NCBI RefSeq assembly: GCF_006715285.1
Contig: NZ_VFMX01000001.1
Span: 2,542,001 to 2,606,000 of the forward strand
Origin: Arthrobacter sp. SLBN-83
Lineage (GTDB): Bacteria > Actinomycetota > Actinomycetes > Actinomycetales > Micrococcaceae
Direction: 5' to 3'
DNA: 64,000 nt
Shown one piece after another: positions 50,664 to 64,000 of the stretch. The translations under genes were made by a program, and so were the position numbers. Within the stretch, counting starts at the first letter, position 1, and every line of letters starts with the position of its first letter. The notes beneath the pieces were generated by a model. It was not told the DNA's origin. It did no database searches and saw only the letters and a program-made list of their open reading frames with translations.

Positions 50664-51041
50664 ATGGCGAAGCTCAGCAACGAAGAGCTCATTGAAGCTT
50701 TCAAGGAACTGACCATCATCGAGCTCTCCGAGTTCGTCAAGCTCTTCGAAGAGACCTTCGAAGTTACCGCTGCTGCTGTAGCCGTTGCCGGCCCTGCCGG
50801 TGGCGGAGCTGCTGAAGAGGTCGAAGAGAAGACCGACTTCGACGTCATCCTCGAATCTGCCGGTGACAAGAAGATCGCAGTCATCAAGGAAGTTCGCGCC
50901 ATCACCTCCCTCGGCCTCAAGGAAGCCAAGGACCTGGTTGACAGCGCCCCCAAGGCTGTCCTCGAAGGCGCCAACAAGGAAGCTGCCGAGAAGGCCAAGG
51001 AGCAGCTCGAGGCTGCAGGCGCCACCGTTACCCTCAAGTAA
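50664..51041 (+). CDS. rplL: 50S ribosomal protein L7/L12
   Basis: Multicopy stalk protein that recruits translational GTPases such as EF-G. It is 125 aa. N-terminal dimerisation helix [13 protein letters not shown], an Ala/Gly hinge near residue 45, and the C-terminal domain with [19 protein letters not shown] and A-P-K-A-V are present. A strong terminator follows. Confidence 0.97.
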   Translation: MAKLSNEELIEAFKELTIIELSEFVKLFEETFEVTAAAVAVAGPAGGGAAEEVEEKTDFDVILESAGDKKIAVIKEVRAITSLGLKEAKDLVDSAPKAVLEGANKEAAEKAKEQLEAAGATVTLK

Positions 51042-51056
51042 CAGCGCCTTTTCCCA

Positions 51057-51097
51057 GGAAACCCCGCCCCACTGCGAACCAGTGGGGCGGGGTTTCC
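51057..51097. terminator. Rho-independent terminator between rplL and ybaK
   Basis: The 17-bp stem 51057-51073 / 51081-51097 is perfect around GCGAACC. The stem ends with AAACC/GGTTT so it serves both the + strand rplL and the - strand ybaK. Confidence 0.9.
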
Positions 51098-51118
51098 TGC
51101 TTTAACCAAGTACGGGCG

Positions 51119-51616
51119 CTAGCCTGGCTCGCTGATATCGGCCACCACCGCGTCCAGGGCCGACGTGAGCGCGTCGGCATCAACAAAGGCGCTGTAGCCG
51201 TGGGCGCCGGCCCCCATGGAGATGCGGCGTCCGGTAATGGTGGCATCCGCGTAGACAGGCCAGGAAGTGGTGCTGCCCAGGGGCGTGATGGTGCCCCGCT
51301 CGTAACCGGTCGCTTCCAGTGCGGTTTCCGCAGGCGGCAGGGACAGCTTGTTGACGCCCACCAGCGTACGCAGCTTGGGCCAGGAGATTTGCCGATCGCC
51401 CGGGATCAGGGCGAACAGGAAGGTGCCGTCCTTGTGTTTTACCACCAGGGACTTGACGATGTCCGCCGGGCTGATGCCCAAGATTTCCGCTGCCTCTTCG
51501 AGGCTCTTCGCCGCGGGCCGCTCCACTACCTCAACCTGCAGGCCCCGGGCCTCGGCGTCGGCCAGGAAACGTTCCTGCCCGACGCCGTCCGCTCCGTTAC
51601 CCGATGCGCCCGCCAT
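51119..51616 (-). CDS. YbaK/EbsC-type aminoacyl-tRNA deacylase
   Basis: A 165-aa trans-editing domain that clears mischarged tRNA (typically Cys-tRNA-Pro). V-K-S-L-V-V-K-H near residue 55 supplies the conserved lysine. L-V-G-V-N-K-L-S-L and G-Y-E-R-G-T-I-T-P-L-G match the family; the last replaces the usual G-x-x-x-G-G-I-S-P. Its ATG shares one base with the thiolase stop, so it is coupled. Specificity cannot be told from sequence. Confidence 0.87.
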   Translation of the reverse strand: MAGASGNGADGVGQERFLADAEARGLQVEVVERPAAKSLEEAAEILGISPADIVKSLVVKHKDGTFLFALIPGDRQISWPKLRTLVGVNKLSLPPAETALEATGYERGTITPLGSTTSWPVYADATITGRRISMGAGAHGYSAFVDADALTSALDAVVADISEPG

Positions 51617-52815
51617 CAGTCGCGGTACAGCAGGAGGGCCTCGCCCTGCCCGCCCCCGCCGCAGAGGGCTACGGCAGCCTTGCCGGTGCCGCGCCGCTTC
51701 AGCTCATGGGCAGCGTGGGCGGCCAGTCGGGCCCCGGAGGCCCCAATCGGGTGCCCAAGTGCGATGGCACCGCCGTGGATGTTGCACTTTTCCAGAGGGT
51801 AGTCCAGGTCCTTGAGGGACTGGACGGCGACGGAGCCGAAAGCCTCGTTGATCTCGATGAAGTCGAGGTCCGAGGTGTTCCAGCCGGCCTTGCCGAGGGC
51901 ATTCATGATGGCGTTCGAAGGCTGGGAGTGCAGGGAGTTGTCAGGACCTGCAACCTGCCCCGGCTTTCCCACCACCGCCAGGTATTCCAGCCCATGCTCT
52001 TCTGCGTAGCCGCGCGAAGAAAGCACCAGGGCGGCGGCGCCGTCGGACAGGGGAGAAGAGTTTCCAGCCGTGATGGTTCCGTCGGTGACGAAGGCCGCGC
52101 GCAGGCCGGCCAGCGACTCCACTGACGTATTCGGGCGGACGCCCTCGTCGGTATCCACCACCAGGGGGTCGCCCTTGCGCTGCTTGACGCTGACAGGTGC
52201 GATCTCGCCGTCGAACGTTCCGTTCTTTGCCGCAAGCGCGGCGCGCTGGTGCGACTGGGCCGCTACGTTGTCCTGGGACGTTCGGTCGATGCCCAGCGTG
52301 AGGTTGCGCGTCTCGGTGGACAGGCCCATGGACTGCCCGTCAAAGGCGTCGGTCAGGCCATCGTGTGCGGCAGCGTCCAACGCCTGGATGGATCCGTACG
52401 TCCATCCTTGGCGTGATCCGGGAAGCAGGTGCGGGGCCCGGCTCATCGACTCCTGCCCGCCTGCCACCACCACAGCTGCCTCGCCGGCGCGGATCATGCG
52501 GGCGGCGTCGATTACCGCCGTCAGGCCGGAAAGGCACACCTTGTTGACCGTTACCGCCGGGACGTTCCAGCCGATACCGGCGCCGATGGCGCTCTGCCGG
52601 GCCGGGTTCTGTCCGGCCCCCGCCTGGAGCACCTGCCCCATGATGACCGCCTCCACGTCGGCGGACTCCACGCCGCTGCCTTCCAGCGCGGCCTTGATGG
52701 CGTGGGCACCGAGGTCCACTGCCGTGAGGCTCGAGAGTTGTCCGTTGATCCGACCCTGCGGAGTCCGTGCCGCCCCGAGGATGACAACGTCGCTGCTGTC
52801 AGGAGAGTTGACCAT
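51616..52815 (-). CDS. Acetyl-CoA C-acetyltransferase (thiolase)
   Basis: A 399-aa thiolase II that condenses or cleaves acetoacetyl-CoA-type thioesters. Nucleophile C94 lies in V-N-K-V-C-L-S-G, the N-E-A-F motif near residue 325, the catalytic His in G-G-A-I-A-L-G-H-P-I-G-A-S-G near residue 355, and the second Cys in A-L-C-G-G-G-G-Q-G near residue 386. ATG at 52815 fits the family start; the open frame extends to 52887 but lacks homology there. Biosynthetic (PHB, mevalonate) versus degradative use cannot be decided from this context. Confidence 0.94.
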   Translation of the reverse strand: MVNSPDSSDVVILGAARTPQGRINGQLSSLTAVDLGAHAIKAALEGSGVESADVEAVIMGQVLQAGAGQNPARQSAIGAGIGWNVPAVTVNKVCLSGLTAVIDAARMIRAGEAAVVVAGGQESMSRAPHLLPGSRQGWTYGSIQALDAAAHDGLTDAFDGQSMGLSTETRNLTLGIDRTSQDNVAAQSHQRAALAAKNGTFDGEIAPVSVKQRKGDPLVVDTDEGVRPNTSVESLAGLRAAFVTDGTITAGNSSPLSDGAAALVLSSRGYAEEHGLEYLAVVGKPGQVAGPDNSLHSQPSNAIMNALGKAGWNTSDLDFIEINEAFGSVAVQSLKDLDYPLEKCNIHGGAIALGHPIGASGARLAAHAAHELKRRGTGKAAVALCGGGGQGEALLLYRD

Positions 52816-53052
52816 GGTTACCACTTTCAATCCGGTTCCGGTGTAGGCCACCAAGGCTATCGTGAGCCTGGTCACCCAACTATTCAAACGCTGGAACGCC
52901 TATGTGCATTCCTGGCTTCGGTGCATGCCCGGCAGGGGAGCGGTGCCCATCACCGCATGGTGCACGACGGCGGCTGCTTGCGTAGGGTGGATGGCGAGGC
53001 TTTGCGGGGGATGCGCTTTGCGCGGAACCGGCCGGCAGGCGGGACGGACGGA

Positions 53053-53556
53053 GTGGGGATCATTAAGAAGACAGTGACAACGGCAGCGATCGCGGTAGCT
53101 GCAGGTTGCGCGCTGGCGGCCTGTTCTGTGTCCACGCCGGCACCGTCCACGCCGGCACCGGTGGACTCGGCCCAGTCCAGCCCATCCTCTCTGGCCCCGG
53201 GGCGGGGAATGGAGAGCAGCAGGCCCGCAACCGGCACGGCTAGCCAGGGCGCCAACGCGGCCGCCACCCGGGAAGCCTGCGAGCTCTTCAACAAGCTGGT
53301 GGCGGACTACGGAGCCGTGTCTCCCACCGACTCCAACGGCTACGAAGACGTGTACCTGAAGGCCCAGGACGCCAAGGACACGGTCTCGGGTGACCTCAGG
53401 GGGCTGTTCAGTTCCCTGGGCCTGCTGGCGATGGACCGGTCCTCGGCAGCGGAGTCCGGCGGCAAGCCGGCGCAGGAATCCCAGGACGCAGTCAGGGATG
53501 CCGTCTTCGCCAACTCCGCGGCGTGCACGGCAGCGGGCGTGACGCTCCGGCTCTGA
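53053..53556 (+). CDS. Putative lipoprotein, unknown function
   Basis: A 167-aa exported protein. K-K-T-V-T-T then a hydrophobic stretch ends in the lipobox L-A-A-C near residue 20, giving a lipid-anchored cysteine. A Ser/Pro/Thr linker follows, including (S-T-P-A-P)2 from a 15-bp tandem repeat (53130-53159). The mature domain is small and helical with cysteines in R-E-A-C-E-L-F and S-A-A-C-T-A-A, possibly one disulfide. No named family. GTG at 53053 gives a normal-length signal; ATG at 53011 is possible. Confidence 0.72.
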   Translation: MGIIKKTVTTAAIAVAAGCALAACSVSTPAPSTPAPVDSAQSSPSSLAPGRGMESSRPATGTASQGANAAATREACELFNKLVADYGAVSPTDSNGYEDVYLKAQDAKDTVSGDLRGLFSSLGLLAMDRSSAAESGGKPAQESQDAVRDAVFANSAACTAAGVTLRL

Positions 53557-53583
53557 CAGCGGGGCCAGGAGGCCGCAGCGGGG

Positions 53584-53597
53584 ACCGGATATCCGGT
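53584..53597. promoter_or_regulatory. Perfect 14-bp palindrome just upstream of the rpoB promoter
   Basis: ACCGGATATCCGGT is exactly self-complementary and ends 2 bases before the -35 hexamer. A further CCGGAT half occurs at 53611-53616 in the spacer. Candidate operator. Confidence 0.45.
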
Positions 53598-53599
53598 GC

Positions 53600-53628
53600 T
53601 TGCAATCCGACCGGATGTGGGGTAGACA
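53600..53628 (+). promoter_or_regulatory. rpoBC promoter
   Basis: TTGCAA (53600-53605), a 17-bp spacer and TAGACA (53623-53628) make a good housekeeping promoter, giving a leader of about 235 nt before rpoB. No hairpin typical of the L10 leader is found in that leader. Confidence 0.6.
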
Positions 53629-53868
53629 CGAAGGTTGTTTTGCCGTATCGTAGATATTTGCGTCTTCCCTGTTTACCTTCAGCCTTCATATAGCGGTGGG
53701 CTTCGCCCGGCAGCTGGCAATCAACGTGCCGTAACAACGGTCACAGCATAGCCAGTTCCGGGTCCCGGGTCATATAGCGGAACCGGATGGTAGCGCTGCG
53801 GAGTCACTTCGCAGGGTGCACAGCGGGGGAGATCTGAAAACGCCTGAAGGTCTGTGGAAGGATCCCTC

Positions 53869-56800
53869 TTGGTCGCCTCGAGCACCTCTAATAACGAAAC
53901 CGCTAACACTGCCGACAGCACTGATGGTGCCACTCGCCGGCTCTCATTCGCAAAGATTCACGAACCTCTTGACGTTCCGAATCTGCTTGCCCTGCAGACG
54001 GACAGCTTTGACTGGCTGGTCGGCAATGAGCGCTGGCAGGCACGCGTGGCAAAGGCTGTCGAAGAAAACGATCTCAGCGTCGCCACCACGTCCGGCCTGT
54101 CGGACATCTTCGAAGAGATCTCCCCGATCGAGGATTTCCAGGGCACCATGTCCCTGAGCTTCTCCGATCCGGAGTTCGCTGACCCCAAGTACACCATGGC
54201 TGAGTGCAAGGACCGGGACGCCACCTACTCGGCTCCGCTGTACGTCAAGGCCGAGTTCATGAACAACAACACGGGCGAAATCAAGCAGCAGACCGTGTTC
54301 ATGGGTGACTTCCCGCTGATGACCGAGAAGGGCACCTTCGTCGTCAACGGCACCGAGCGTGTCGTCGTCTCCCAGCTGGTCCGTTCGCCGGGCGCCTACT
54401 TTGAGCGCGCCGCCGACAAGACCAGCGACAAGGACATCTTCACTGCCAAGATCATTCCGTCCCGCGGTGCATGGTTCGAGCTTGAGATCGACAAGCGCGA
54501 CCAGGTTGGCGTGCGCCTCGACCGCAAGCGCAAGCAGTCCGTCACCGTCCTGCTGAAGGCCCTTGGCTGGACCGAAGGCCAGATCCTCGAAGAGTTCGGC
54601 CAGTACGACTCCATGCGGGCAACCCTGGAGAAGGACGCCACCGAAACCCGCGAAGACGCCCTGCTGGACATCTACCGCAAGCTGCGTCCGGGCGAGCCGC
54701 CCACCGTCGAGGCTGCCCAGTCCCTGCTGGACAACCTGTACTTCAACTCCAAGCGCTACGATCTGGCCAAGGTTGGCCGCTACAAGATCAACCGCAAGCT
54801 GGGCATCGACCGCTCCCTTGGCGACAAGGAAGCCTCTGTCCTGCACGTTGAAGACATCGTTGCCATGATCAAGTTCCTCGTCGCGCTGCACGCCGGCGAG
54901 AAGACCATCAAGGGCACCCGCGATGGCCAGGAAGTTGACCTGCGCGTCGAGATCGACGACATCGACCACTTCGGCAACCGCCGCATCCGCGCCGTCGGCG
55001 AGCTCATCGAGAACCAGGTCCGCACCGGCCTGTCCCGTATGGAGCGCGTTGTCCGCGAGCGTATGACCACCCAGGACGTCGAGGCCATCACGCCGCAGAC
55101 CCTGATCAACATCCGCCCCGTGGTTGCAGCGATCAAGGAGTTCTTCGGAACCTCCCAGCTGTCGCAGTTCATGGACCAGAACAACCCGCTCTCGGGCCTG
55201 ACCCACAAGCGCCGCCTGTCGGCCCTGGGCCCCGGCGGTCTGTCCCGTGACCGCGCCGGCATGGAAGTCCGTGACGTGCACCCGTCCCACTACGGACGTA
55301 TGTGCCCCATCGAAACCCCTGAAGGCCCCAACATTGGTCTGATCGGTTCGCTGGCATCCTACGGACGCATCAACCCGTTTGGCTTCATTGAGACCCCGTA
55401 CCGCCTGGTCAAGGACGGCGTCGTTTCCGACGACGTCCAGTACCTGACGGCAGACGACGAGGCTGAGGTGCTGATCGCCCAGGCCAACGCGCCGCTGGAC
55501 GAGAACAACCGCTTCTCGGAAGACACCGTCCTGGTCCGTGCCCGTGGTGGTGGGGGAGAGCCCGTTCTGGTTCCGGCCGAAGACGTTGAGTTCATGGACG
55601 TTTCCCCGCGCCAGATGGTGTCCGTGGCTACGGCCCTGATCCCGTTCCTGGAGCACGACGACGCCAACCGCGCACTCATGGGTGCCAACATGCAGCGCCA
55701 GGCTGTGCCGCTGGTCCGTTCCGAGGCCCCCGTCGTGGGCACCGGCATGGAGCGTGCCGCCGCCGTCGACGCCGGTGACGTTGTCATCGCCAAGAAGGCC
55801 GGTGTGGTCACCGAGGTTTCCGCCGAGCTCGTCATCATGCTCAACGACGACGGCACCGAGACCAACTACCGCATCAACAAGTTCGCCCGCTCCAACCAGG
55901 GCAACTGCTACAACCACCGCGTCCTGGTGAACGAGGGCCAGCGCCTGGAAGTTGGCGGCATCATCGCCGACGGCCCGGCAACGGACCAGGGTGAACTGGC
56001 ACTCGGCAAGAACCTGCTCGTGGCATTCATGTCATGGGAAGGCCACAACTTCGAGGACGCCATCATCCTCTCGCAGCGCATCGTTGCCGAGGACGTCCTC
56101 TCCTCCATCCACATCGAGGAGCACGAGATCGATGCCCGCGACACCAAGCTTGGTGCCGAGGAAATCACCCGTGACATCCCCAACGTGTCGGAGGAAGTCC
56201 TCGCAGGGCTGGACGAGCGCGGCATCATCCACATCGGTGCCGAGGTTGAAGCAGGGGACATCCTGGTCGGAAAGGTCACCCCGAAGGGTGAAACCGAACT
56301 GACCCCGGAGGAGCGCCTGCTGCGCGCCATCTTCGGCGAGAAGTCCCGCGAAGTTCGCGACACCTCCCTGAAGGTGCCCCACGGCGAGTCCGGCACCGTC
56401 ATCGGCGTGCGCGTCTTCGACCGCGACAACGACGACGAACTGCCCCCGGGCGTCAACCAGCTGGTCCGCGTGTACGTGGCCGCCAAGCGCAAGATCACCG
56501 ACGGCGACAAGCTCGCCGGCCGCCACGGCAACAAGGGCGTTATCTCCAAGATCCTCCCGATCGAGGACATGCCCTTCCTTGCCGACGGCACCCCCGTTGA
56601 CATCGTCCTGAACCCGCTGGGTGTTCCGGGCCGTATGAACGTGGGCCAGGTGCTCGAAACGCACCTCGGCTGGGTTGCCAAGACCGGTTGGAAGATCGAA
56701 GGCGAGCCCGAGTGGGTCAAGCAGCTGCCTAACCTGCCGCGTGAGAGTGGTCCCACCACTGTTGCAACGCCGGTGTTCGATGGCGCCCGCGAAGAGGAAA

Positions 56801-57378
56801 TCACGGGCTTGCTGGATTCCACCAACGTGACCCGCGACGGCGACCGCCTGATCAACTCCTCAGGCAAGACCCGCCTGTTTGACGGCCGCTCCGGCGAGCC
56901 GTTCCCGGATCCGATCTCGGTCGGCTACATGTACATCCTGAAGCTCCACCACCTGGTGGACGACAAGATCCACGCACGCTCCACCGGTCCGTACTCCATG
57001 ATCACGCAGCAGCCGCTGGGTGGTAAGGCACAGTTCGGTGGCCAGCGCTTCGGTGAAATGGAAGTGTGGGCGCTCGAAGCTTACGGCGCCGCCTACACGC
57101 TCCAGGAACTCCTCACGATCAAGTCGGATGACATCCACGGTCGTGTGAAGGTCTACGAAGCGATCGTCAAGGGCGAGAACATCCCCGAGCCGGGCGTTCC
57201 CGAATCCTTCAAGGTCTTGATCAAGGAAATGCAGTCGCTGTGCCTGAACGTGGAAGTTCTTTCCACGGACGGAACCACAATTGAAATGCGTGACTCTGAT
57301 GACGCAGTCTTCACGGCTGCGGAGGAACTGGGCATCGATCTGTCTCGCGCAGAGCCCAGCTCCGTAGAAGAGGTCTAG
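53869..57378 (+). CDS. rpoB: RNA polymerase beta subunit
   Basis: A 1169-aa catalytic core subunit. The rifampicin-binding cluster ([15 protein letters not shown] then [11 protein letters not shown]) has the wild-type, susceptible residues at the usual resistance sites. The late [10 protein letters not shown] and [16 protein letters not shown] blocks are intact. TTG at 53869 is taken as start because GGAAGGA lies 6 bases before it and it gives the V-A-S-S-T-S N-terminus; GTG 53854 is the alternative. rpoC follows 104 bases later after a perfect hairpin. Confidence 0.97.
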   Translation: MVASSTSNNETANTADSTDGATRRLSFAKIHEPLDVPNLLALQTDSFDWLVGNERWQARVAKAVEENDLSVATTSGLSDIFEEISPIEDFQGTMSLSFSDPEFADPKYTMAECKDRDATYSAPLYVKAEFMNNNTGEIKQQTVFMGDFPLMTEKGTFVVNGTERVVVSQLVRSPGAYFERAADKTSDKDIFTAKIIPSRGAWFELEIDKRDQVGVRLDRKRKQSVTVLLKALGWTEGQILEEFGQYDSMRATLEKDATETREDALLDIYRKLRPGEPPTVEAAQSLLDNLYFNSKRYDLAKVGRYKINRKLGIDRSLGDKEASVLHVEDIVAMIKFLVALHAGEKTIKGTRDGQEVDLRVEIDDIDHFGNRRIRAVGELIENQVRTGLSRMERVVRERMTTQDVEAITPQTLINIRPVVAAIKEFFGTSQLSQFMDQNNPLSGLTHKRRLSALGPGGLSRDRAGMEVRDVHPSHYGRMCPIETPEGPNIGLIGSLASYGRINPFGFIETPYRLVKDGVVSDDVQYLTADDEAEVLIAQANAPLDENNRFSEDTVLVRARGGGGEPVLVPAEDVEFMDVSPRQMVSVATALIPFLEHDDANRALMGANMQRQAVPLVRSEAPVVGTGMERAAAVDAGDVVIAKKAGVVTEVSAELVIMLNDDGTETNYRINKFARSNQGNCYNHRVLVNEGQRLEVGGIIADGPATDQGELALGKNLLVAFMSWEGHNFEDAIILSQRIVAEDVLSSIHIEEHEIDARDTKLGAEEITRDIPNVSEEVLAGLDERGIIHIGAEVEAGDILVGKVTPKGETELTPEERLLRAIFGEKSREVRDTSLKVPHGESGTVIGVRVFDRDNDDELPPGVNQLVRVYVAAKRKITDGDKLAGRHGNKGVISKILPIEDMPFLADGTPVDIVLNPLGVPGRMNVGQVLETHLGWVAKTGWKIEGEPEWVKQLPNLPRESGPTTVATPVFDGAREEEITGLLDSTNVTRDGDRLINSSGKTRLFDGRSGEPFPDPISVGYMYILKLHHLVDDKIHARSTGPYSMITQQPLGGKAQFGGQRFGEMEVWALEAYGAAYTLQELLTIKSDDIHGRVKVYEAIVKGENIPEPGVPESFKVLIKEMQSLCLNVEVLSTDGTTIEMRDSDDAVFTAAEELGIDLSRAEPSSVEEV

Positions 57379-57386
57379 CAGGCGCC

Positions 57387-57420
57387 CGTACGACGGCGGG
57401 TGGGAACCCGCCGTCGTACG
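57387..57420. repeat. Perfect 15-bp hairpin in the rpoB-rpoC spacer
   Basis: CGTACGACGGCGGGT (57387-57401) and ACCCGCCGTCGTACG (57406-57420) are exact reverse complements around GGGA. No T-run follows, so it is more likely an RNA processing or stability site than a terminator; partial termination is also possible. Confidence 0.85.
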
Positions 57421-57482
57421 CCGCCTCCCTCATCCCGCACCAAGACTTCAGAATTTAGAGAACAAGAGAGAACAGGGACCAT

Positions 57483-61382
<3,900 letters not shown>

Positions 61383-61414
61383 TCCGCTGATCCGCTGAAT
61401 CTGGCTTAGCCGAA

Positions 61415-61453
61415 GGGATGGTCCCTCACCTGATGGTGGGGGACCATCCCCGT
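61415..61453 (+). terminator. Terminator of the rpoBC operon
   Basis: GGGATGGTCCCTCACC (61415-61430) pairs with 61435-61450 over 16 bp (one T-G pair) around TGAT, followed by a short CGTTT. Strong stem, modest T-run. Confidence 0.8.
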
Positions 61454-61465
61454 TTAACCCGTCGA

Positions 61466-61495
61466 TTAAGGCATGGAGCCTGTCCATGCTAGACT
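61466..61495 (+). promoter_or_regulatory. Promoter of the rpsL-rpsG-fusA operon
   Basis: An extended -10 TGCTAGACT (61487-61495) is clear; TTAAGG (61466-61471) is a poor -35 at 18 bp. A CATGGA/TCCATG inverted repeat (61472-61477, 61483-61488) fills the spacer. The resulting leader is about 275 nt to rpsL, in which I see no gene and no named element. Confidence 0.55.
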
Positions 61496-61775
61496 TGTTA
61501 CCAATTGTTATTGTGGCAGTGGATGAGAGCGCCGGTATCAGCTGAAAGGCTAAACCAGAGCGACGTTTCCGGTTTGCAGGGTTCTTGTGCAACGTATGCC
61601 ACATTTTTGCATGCCTAGGGAACTGCAGGAATGTACGTTCGTCCCGGTGTGCGATCCGACTATTAAGGCTTCGCCTTCGCCGCCATGGAGATTCCCTTCA
61701 GGGCCCGGGCGGCGGGGCAACGCAACAGGAGAGTGGCCGGAAACAGCCACTCCGGATAAAACGGAGAACACGAGA

Positions 61776-62150
61776 GTGCCTACGATTAACCAGCTGGTCC
61801 GCAAGGGCCGCACGCCTAAGGTCTCAAAGACCAAGGCTCCCGCGCTTAAGGGCAGCCCCATGCGCCGCGGTGTGTGCACCCGCGTCTACACCACCACCCC
61901 GAAGAAGCCGAACTCGGCTCTGCGTAAGGTGGCACGTGTGCGCCTCAACGGCGGCGTGGAAGTTACCGCCTACATCCCCGGTGTTGGCCACAACCTGCAG
62001 GAGCACTCCATTGTGCTCGTTCGCGGTGGTCGTGTGAAGGACCTCCCGGGTGTCCGCTACAAGATCGTCCGTGGCGCCCTCGATACCCAGGGTGTGAAGA
62101 ACCGTAAGCAGGCCCGCAGCCGCTACGGCGCAAAGATGGAGAAGAAGTAA
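61776..62150 (+). CDS. rpsL: 30S ribosomal protein S12
   Basis: A 124-aa decoding-centre protein, standard length. [11 protein letters not shown] near residue 40 and [11 protein letters not shown] near residue 85 keep the lysines whose changes give streptomycin resistance, so the gene looks wild type. The GTG start matches the [10 protein letters not shown] family N-terminus; the frame is open upstream but that part is leader. rpsG begins one base after the stop. Confidence 0.97.
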   Translation: MPTINQLVRKGRTPKVSKTKAPALKGSPMRRGVCTRVYTTTPKKPNSALRKVARVRLNGGVEVTAYIPGVGHNLQEHSIVLVRGGRVKDLPGVRYKIVRGALDTQGVKNRKQARSRYGAKMEKK

Positions 62151-62151
62151 T

Positions 62152-62622
62152 ATGCCTCGCAAGGGTCCGGCCCCCAAGCGGCCGCTCGTTTCGGATCCGG
62201 TATACGGTTCCCCGCTGGTAACCCAGCTCATCAACAAGGTGCTCGTTGACGGCAAGAAGTCCACGGCAGAGCGCATTGTCTACGGTGCACTCGAAGGCGC
62301 ACGCGCCAAGTCCGGCGGCGACCCCGTTGCAGCCCTGAAGAAGGCCATGGACAACGTCAAGCCTTCCCTCGAGGTCCGCTCCCGCCGTGTCGGTGGCGCC
62401 ACCTACCAGGTTCCGGTTGAGGTCAAGCCGGGCCGTTCCACCGCACTCGCACTGCGTTGGCTGGTTGGCTACTCCAAGGCCCGCCGTGAAAAGACGATGA
62501 CCGAACGCCTCCAGAACGAAATCCTGGATGCGTCCAACGGTCTCGGTGCCGCTGTGAAGCGTCGCGAAGACACCCACAAGATGGCCGAGTCCAACAAGGC
62601 CTTCGCACACTACCGCTGGTAA
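62152..62622 (+). CDS. rpsG: 30S ribosomal protein S7
   Basis: A 156-aa primary 16S-rRNA-binding protein of the 30S head, standard length. [10 protein letters not shown] start, [13 protein letters not shown] near residue 45 and [14 protein letters not shown] near residue 75 are conserved. In other bacteria S7 is the repressor of this str operon. A stem follows in the 69-base gap to fusA. Confidence 0.97.
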   Translation: MPRKGPAPKRPLVSDPVYGSPLVTQLINKVLVDGKKSTAERIVYGALEGARAKSGGDPVAALKKAMDNVKPSLEVRSRRVGGATYQVPVEVKPGRSTALALRWLVGYSKARREKTMTERLQNEILDASNGLGAAVKRREDTHKMAESNKAFAHYRW

Positions 62623-62634
62623 TACTCCCCGGCC

Positions 62635-62660
62635 GCCGCCGGCTCAACCGAGCCGGCGGC
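62635..62660 (+). repeat. Perfect 11-bp hairpin between rpsG and fusA
   Basis: GCCGCCGGCTC (62635-62645) and GAGCCGGCGGC (62650-62660) are exact complements around AACC. No T-run follows, and the fusA ribosome binding site AAAGGAG is 20 bases downstream. It may tune the S7/EF-G ratio. Confidence 0.75.
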
Positions 62661-62691
62661 GAACGTGTAGTCCATCCCAAAAGGAGACCCC

Positions 62692-64000
62692 GTGGCACAG
62701 GACGTGCTTACCGACCTTAGCAAGGTCCGCAACATCGGCATCATGGCCCACATTGATGCCGGCAAGACCACCACAACCGAGCGCATCCTGTTCTACACGG
62801 GTGTGAACCACAAGATCGGCGAAACGCACGACGGCGCTTCGACCACTGACTGGATGGAACAGGAAAAGGAACGCGGCATCACCATCACGTCTGCCGCCGT
62901 CACCTGCTTCTGGGAAAACAACCAGATCAACATCATCGACACCCCCGGCCACGTGGACTTCACGGTTGAGGTTGAGCGCTCCCTGCGCGTCCTCGACGGT
63001 GCAGTTGCCGTCTTCGACGGCAAGGAAGGCGTTGAGCCGCAGTCCGAGACCGTGTGGCGCCAGGCTGACAAGTACAACGTGCCGCGTATCTGCTTCGTCA
63101 ACAAGATGGACAAGCTCGGTGCTGACTTCTACTTCACCGTAGACACCATCATCAGCCGCCTGGGTGCCAAGCCGCTCGTCATGCAGCTGCCCATCGGTGC
63201 CGAGAACGACTTCATCGGCGTCGTCGACCTGCTCTACATGCGTGCCCTGGTTTGGCCGGGCGACGCCAAGGGCGACGTGACCATGGGTGCCAAGTACGAA
63301 ATCCAGGAGATCCCCGCGGACCTCCAGGAGAAGGCCGAAGAGTACCGGGCGAACCTCGTTGAGACCGTCGCCGAGTCCTCCGAGGAACTCATGGAGAAGT
63401 ACCTGGAAGGCGAAGAGCTCACCATCGACGAGCTCAAGGCCGGCATCCGCAAGATGACCATCAACTCCGAGCTGTACCCGGTGTTTTGTGGCTCCGCCTT
63501 CAAGAACCGCGGCGTCCAGCCCATGCTCGATGCAGTTGTGGACTACCTGCCGAACCCGCTCGACGTTCCCCCGATGATCGGTCACGATCCCAAGGACGAA
63601 GAGAAGGAACTGACGCGCAAGCCTTCCGCCGACGAGCCGTTCTCTGCTCTGGCGTTCAAGATTGCCGCGCACCCGTTCTTCGGCCAGCTCACCTTCATCC
63701 GCGTGTACTCCGGTCACGTGGAGTCCGGTGCCCAGGTGGTCAACTCCACCAAGGGCAAGAAGGAGCGCATCGGCAAGCTGTTCCAGATGCACGCCAACAA
63801 GGAAATGCCGGTTGACGCCGCTACCGCTGGCCACATCTACGCAGCCATCGGCCTGAAGGACACCACCACGGGCGACACCCTGTGCGATGCCAACAACCAG
63901 ATCGTCCTGGAGTCCATGAGCTTCCCCGAGCCCGTGATCTCCGTGGCCATCGAGCCGAACACCAAGGGTGACCAGGAGAAGCTCTCCACGGCCATCCAGA
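62692..64000 (+). CDS. fusA: Translation elongation factor G (partial, C-terminus off the window)
   Basis: EF-G drives translocation with GTP. 436 codons are visible. G1 loop [12 protein letters not shown] near residues 19-30, G2 around R-G-I-T-I-T, G3 D-T-P-G-H near residue 84, and G4 N-K-M-D near residue 138 are intact. Domain II begins near residue 300. GTG at 62692 has AAAGGAG 5 bases upstream. tuf would be expected beyond the right edge. Confidence 0.97.
   Translation, partial: MAQDVLTDLSKVRNIGIMAHIDAGKTTTTERILFYTGVNHKIGETHDGASTTDWMEQEKERGITITSAAVTCFWENNQINIIDTPGHVDFTVEVERSLRVLDGAVAVFDGKEGVEPQSETVWRQADKYNVPRICFVNKMDKLGADFYFTVDTIISRLGAKPLVMQLPIGAENDFIGVVDLLYMRALVWPGDAKGDVTMGAKYEIQEIPADLQEKAEEYRANLVETVAESSEELMEKYLEGEELTIDELKAGIRKMTINSELYPVFCGSAFKNRGVQPMLDAVVDYLPNPLDVPPMIGHDPKDEEKELTRKPSADEPFSALAFKIAAHPFFGQLTFIRVYSGHVESGAQVVNSTKGKKERIGKLFQMHANKEMPVDAATAGHIYAAIGLKDTTTGDTLCDANNQIVLESMSFPEPVISVAIEPNTKGDQEKLSTAIQ

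Noticed and set aside
53944..55917. 657-codon open frame opposite rpoB
   Set aside because: Antisense shadow; rpoB is certain and the shadow has no domain features.
62644..63834. 396-codon open frame opposite fusA
   Set aside because: Antisense shadow of EF-G.

Overview
The window is a 64 kb stretch of high-GC actinobacterial chromosome. The protein sequences (mycothiol synthase, GlnR-type regulator, PspC-domain histidine kinase, group III phosphofructokinase, Mycobacterium-like NarG) and the style of the intergenic DNA point to a Micrococcaceae organism of the Arthrobacter/Pseudarthrobacter type. This is inferred from sequence feel, not from a database search. I saw no CRISPR array, transposase, integrase or rRNA, and one tRNA.

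Layout. 1-4757 (-): narGH, respiratory nitrate reductase; narH runs off the left edge. 4862-11149: an NAD(P)H-binding reductase, a Na+/H+ antiporter, a ROK regulator divergent from a GH13 alpha-glucosidase, and an aldo/keto reductase. 11315-17943 (+): a CitE-like lyase, a DUF2797 protein, a small membrane protein, the HadA/HadB-like dehydratase pair, an MFS transporter, murB and a winged-helix protein. 18179-21862: a secreted polysaccharide deacetylase, asd and an SGNH hydrolase. 22050-24663 (-): a WXG100-type protein followed by three uncharacterised genes, the most novel locus here. 24777-27356 (-): a small membrane protein, folA, thyA and a frameshifted membrane-protein gene. 27428-32486 (-): mutT1-like Nudix/phosphatase, ppk, mshD and glnR. 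32828-38198: small and large membrane proteins, a nitrobindin-like protein, ygfZ, an ankyrin protein, a DHA2 exporter and a GNAT protein. 38245-43890: pfkA and a Lia/Psp-like envelope-stress cluster (three genes on one strand, divergent from a PspC-domain kinase and LuxR-type regulator). 44063-64000: an aspartate aminotransferase, then the core information-processing block tRNA-Trp, secE, nusG, rplK, rplA, (GNAT), rplJ, rplL, (ybaK, thiolase, lipoprotein), rpoB, rpoC, rpsL, rpsG, fusA (cut by the right edge).

Two themes stand out beyond gene content. First, at least a dozen genes start 6-7 bases after a TAnnnT -10 hexamer with no room for a Shine-Dalgarno sequence, so leaderless transcription looks common and fixes several start codons (narG, thyA, murB, asd, mshD). 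Second, the intergenic DNA carries strong structure: a 22-bp-arm inverted repeat at 11157-11212, a degenerate repeat array at 43895-44061, a perfect 15-bp stem between rpoB and rpoC, an attenuator in the L10 leader, and an exact 19-bp tandem duplication over the pfkA stop codon.
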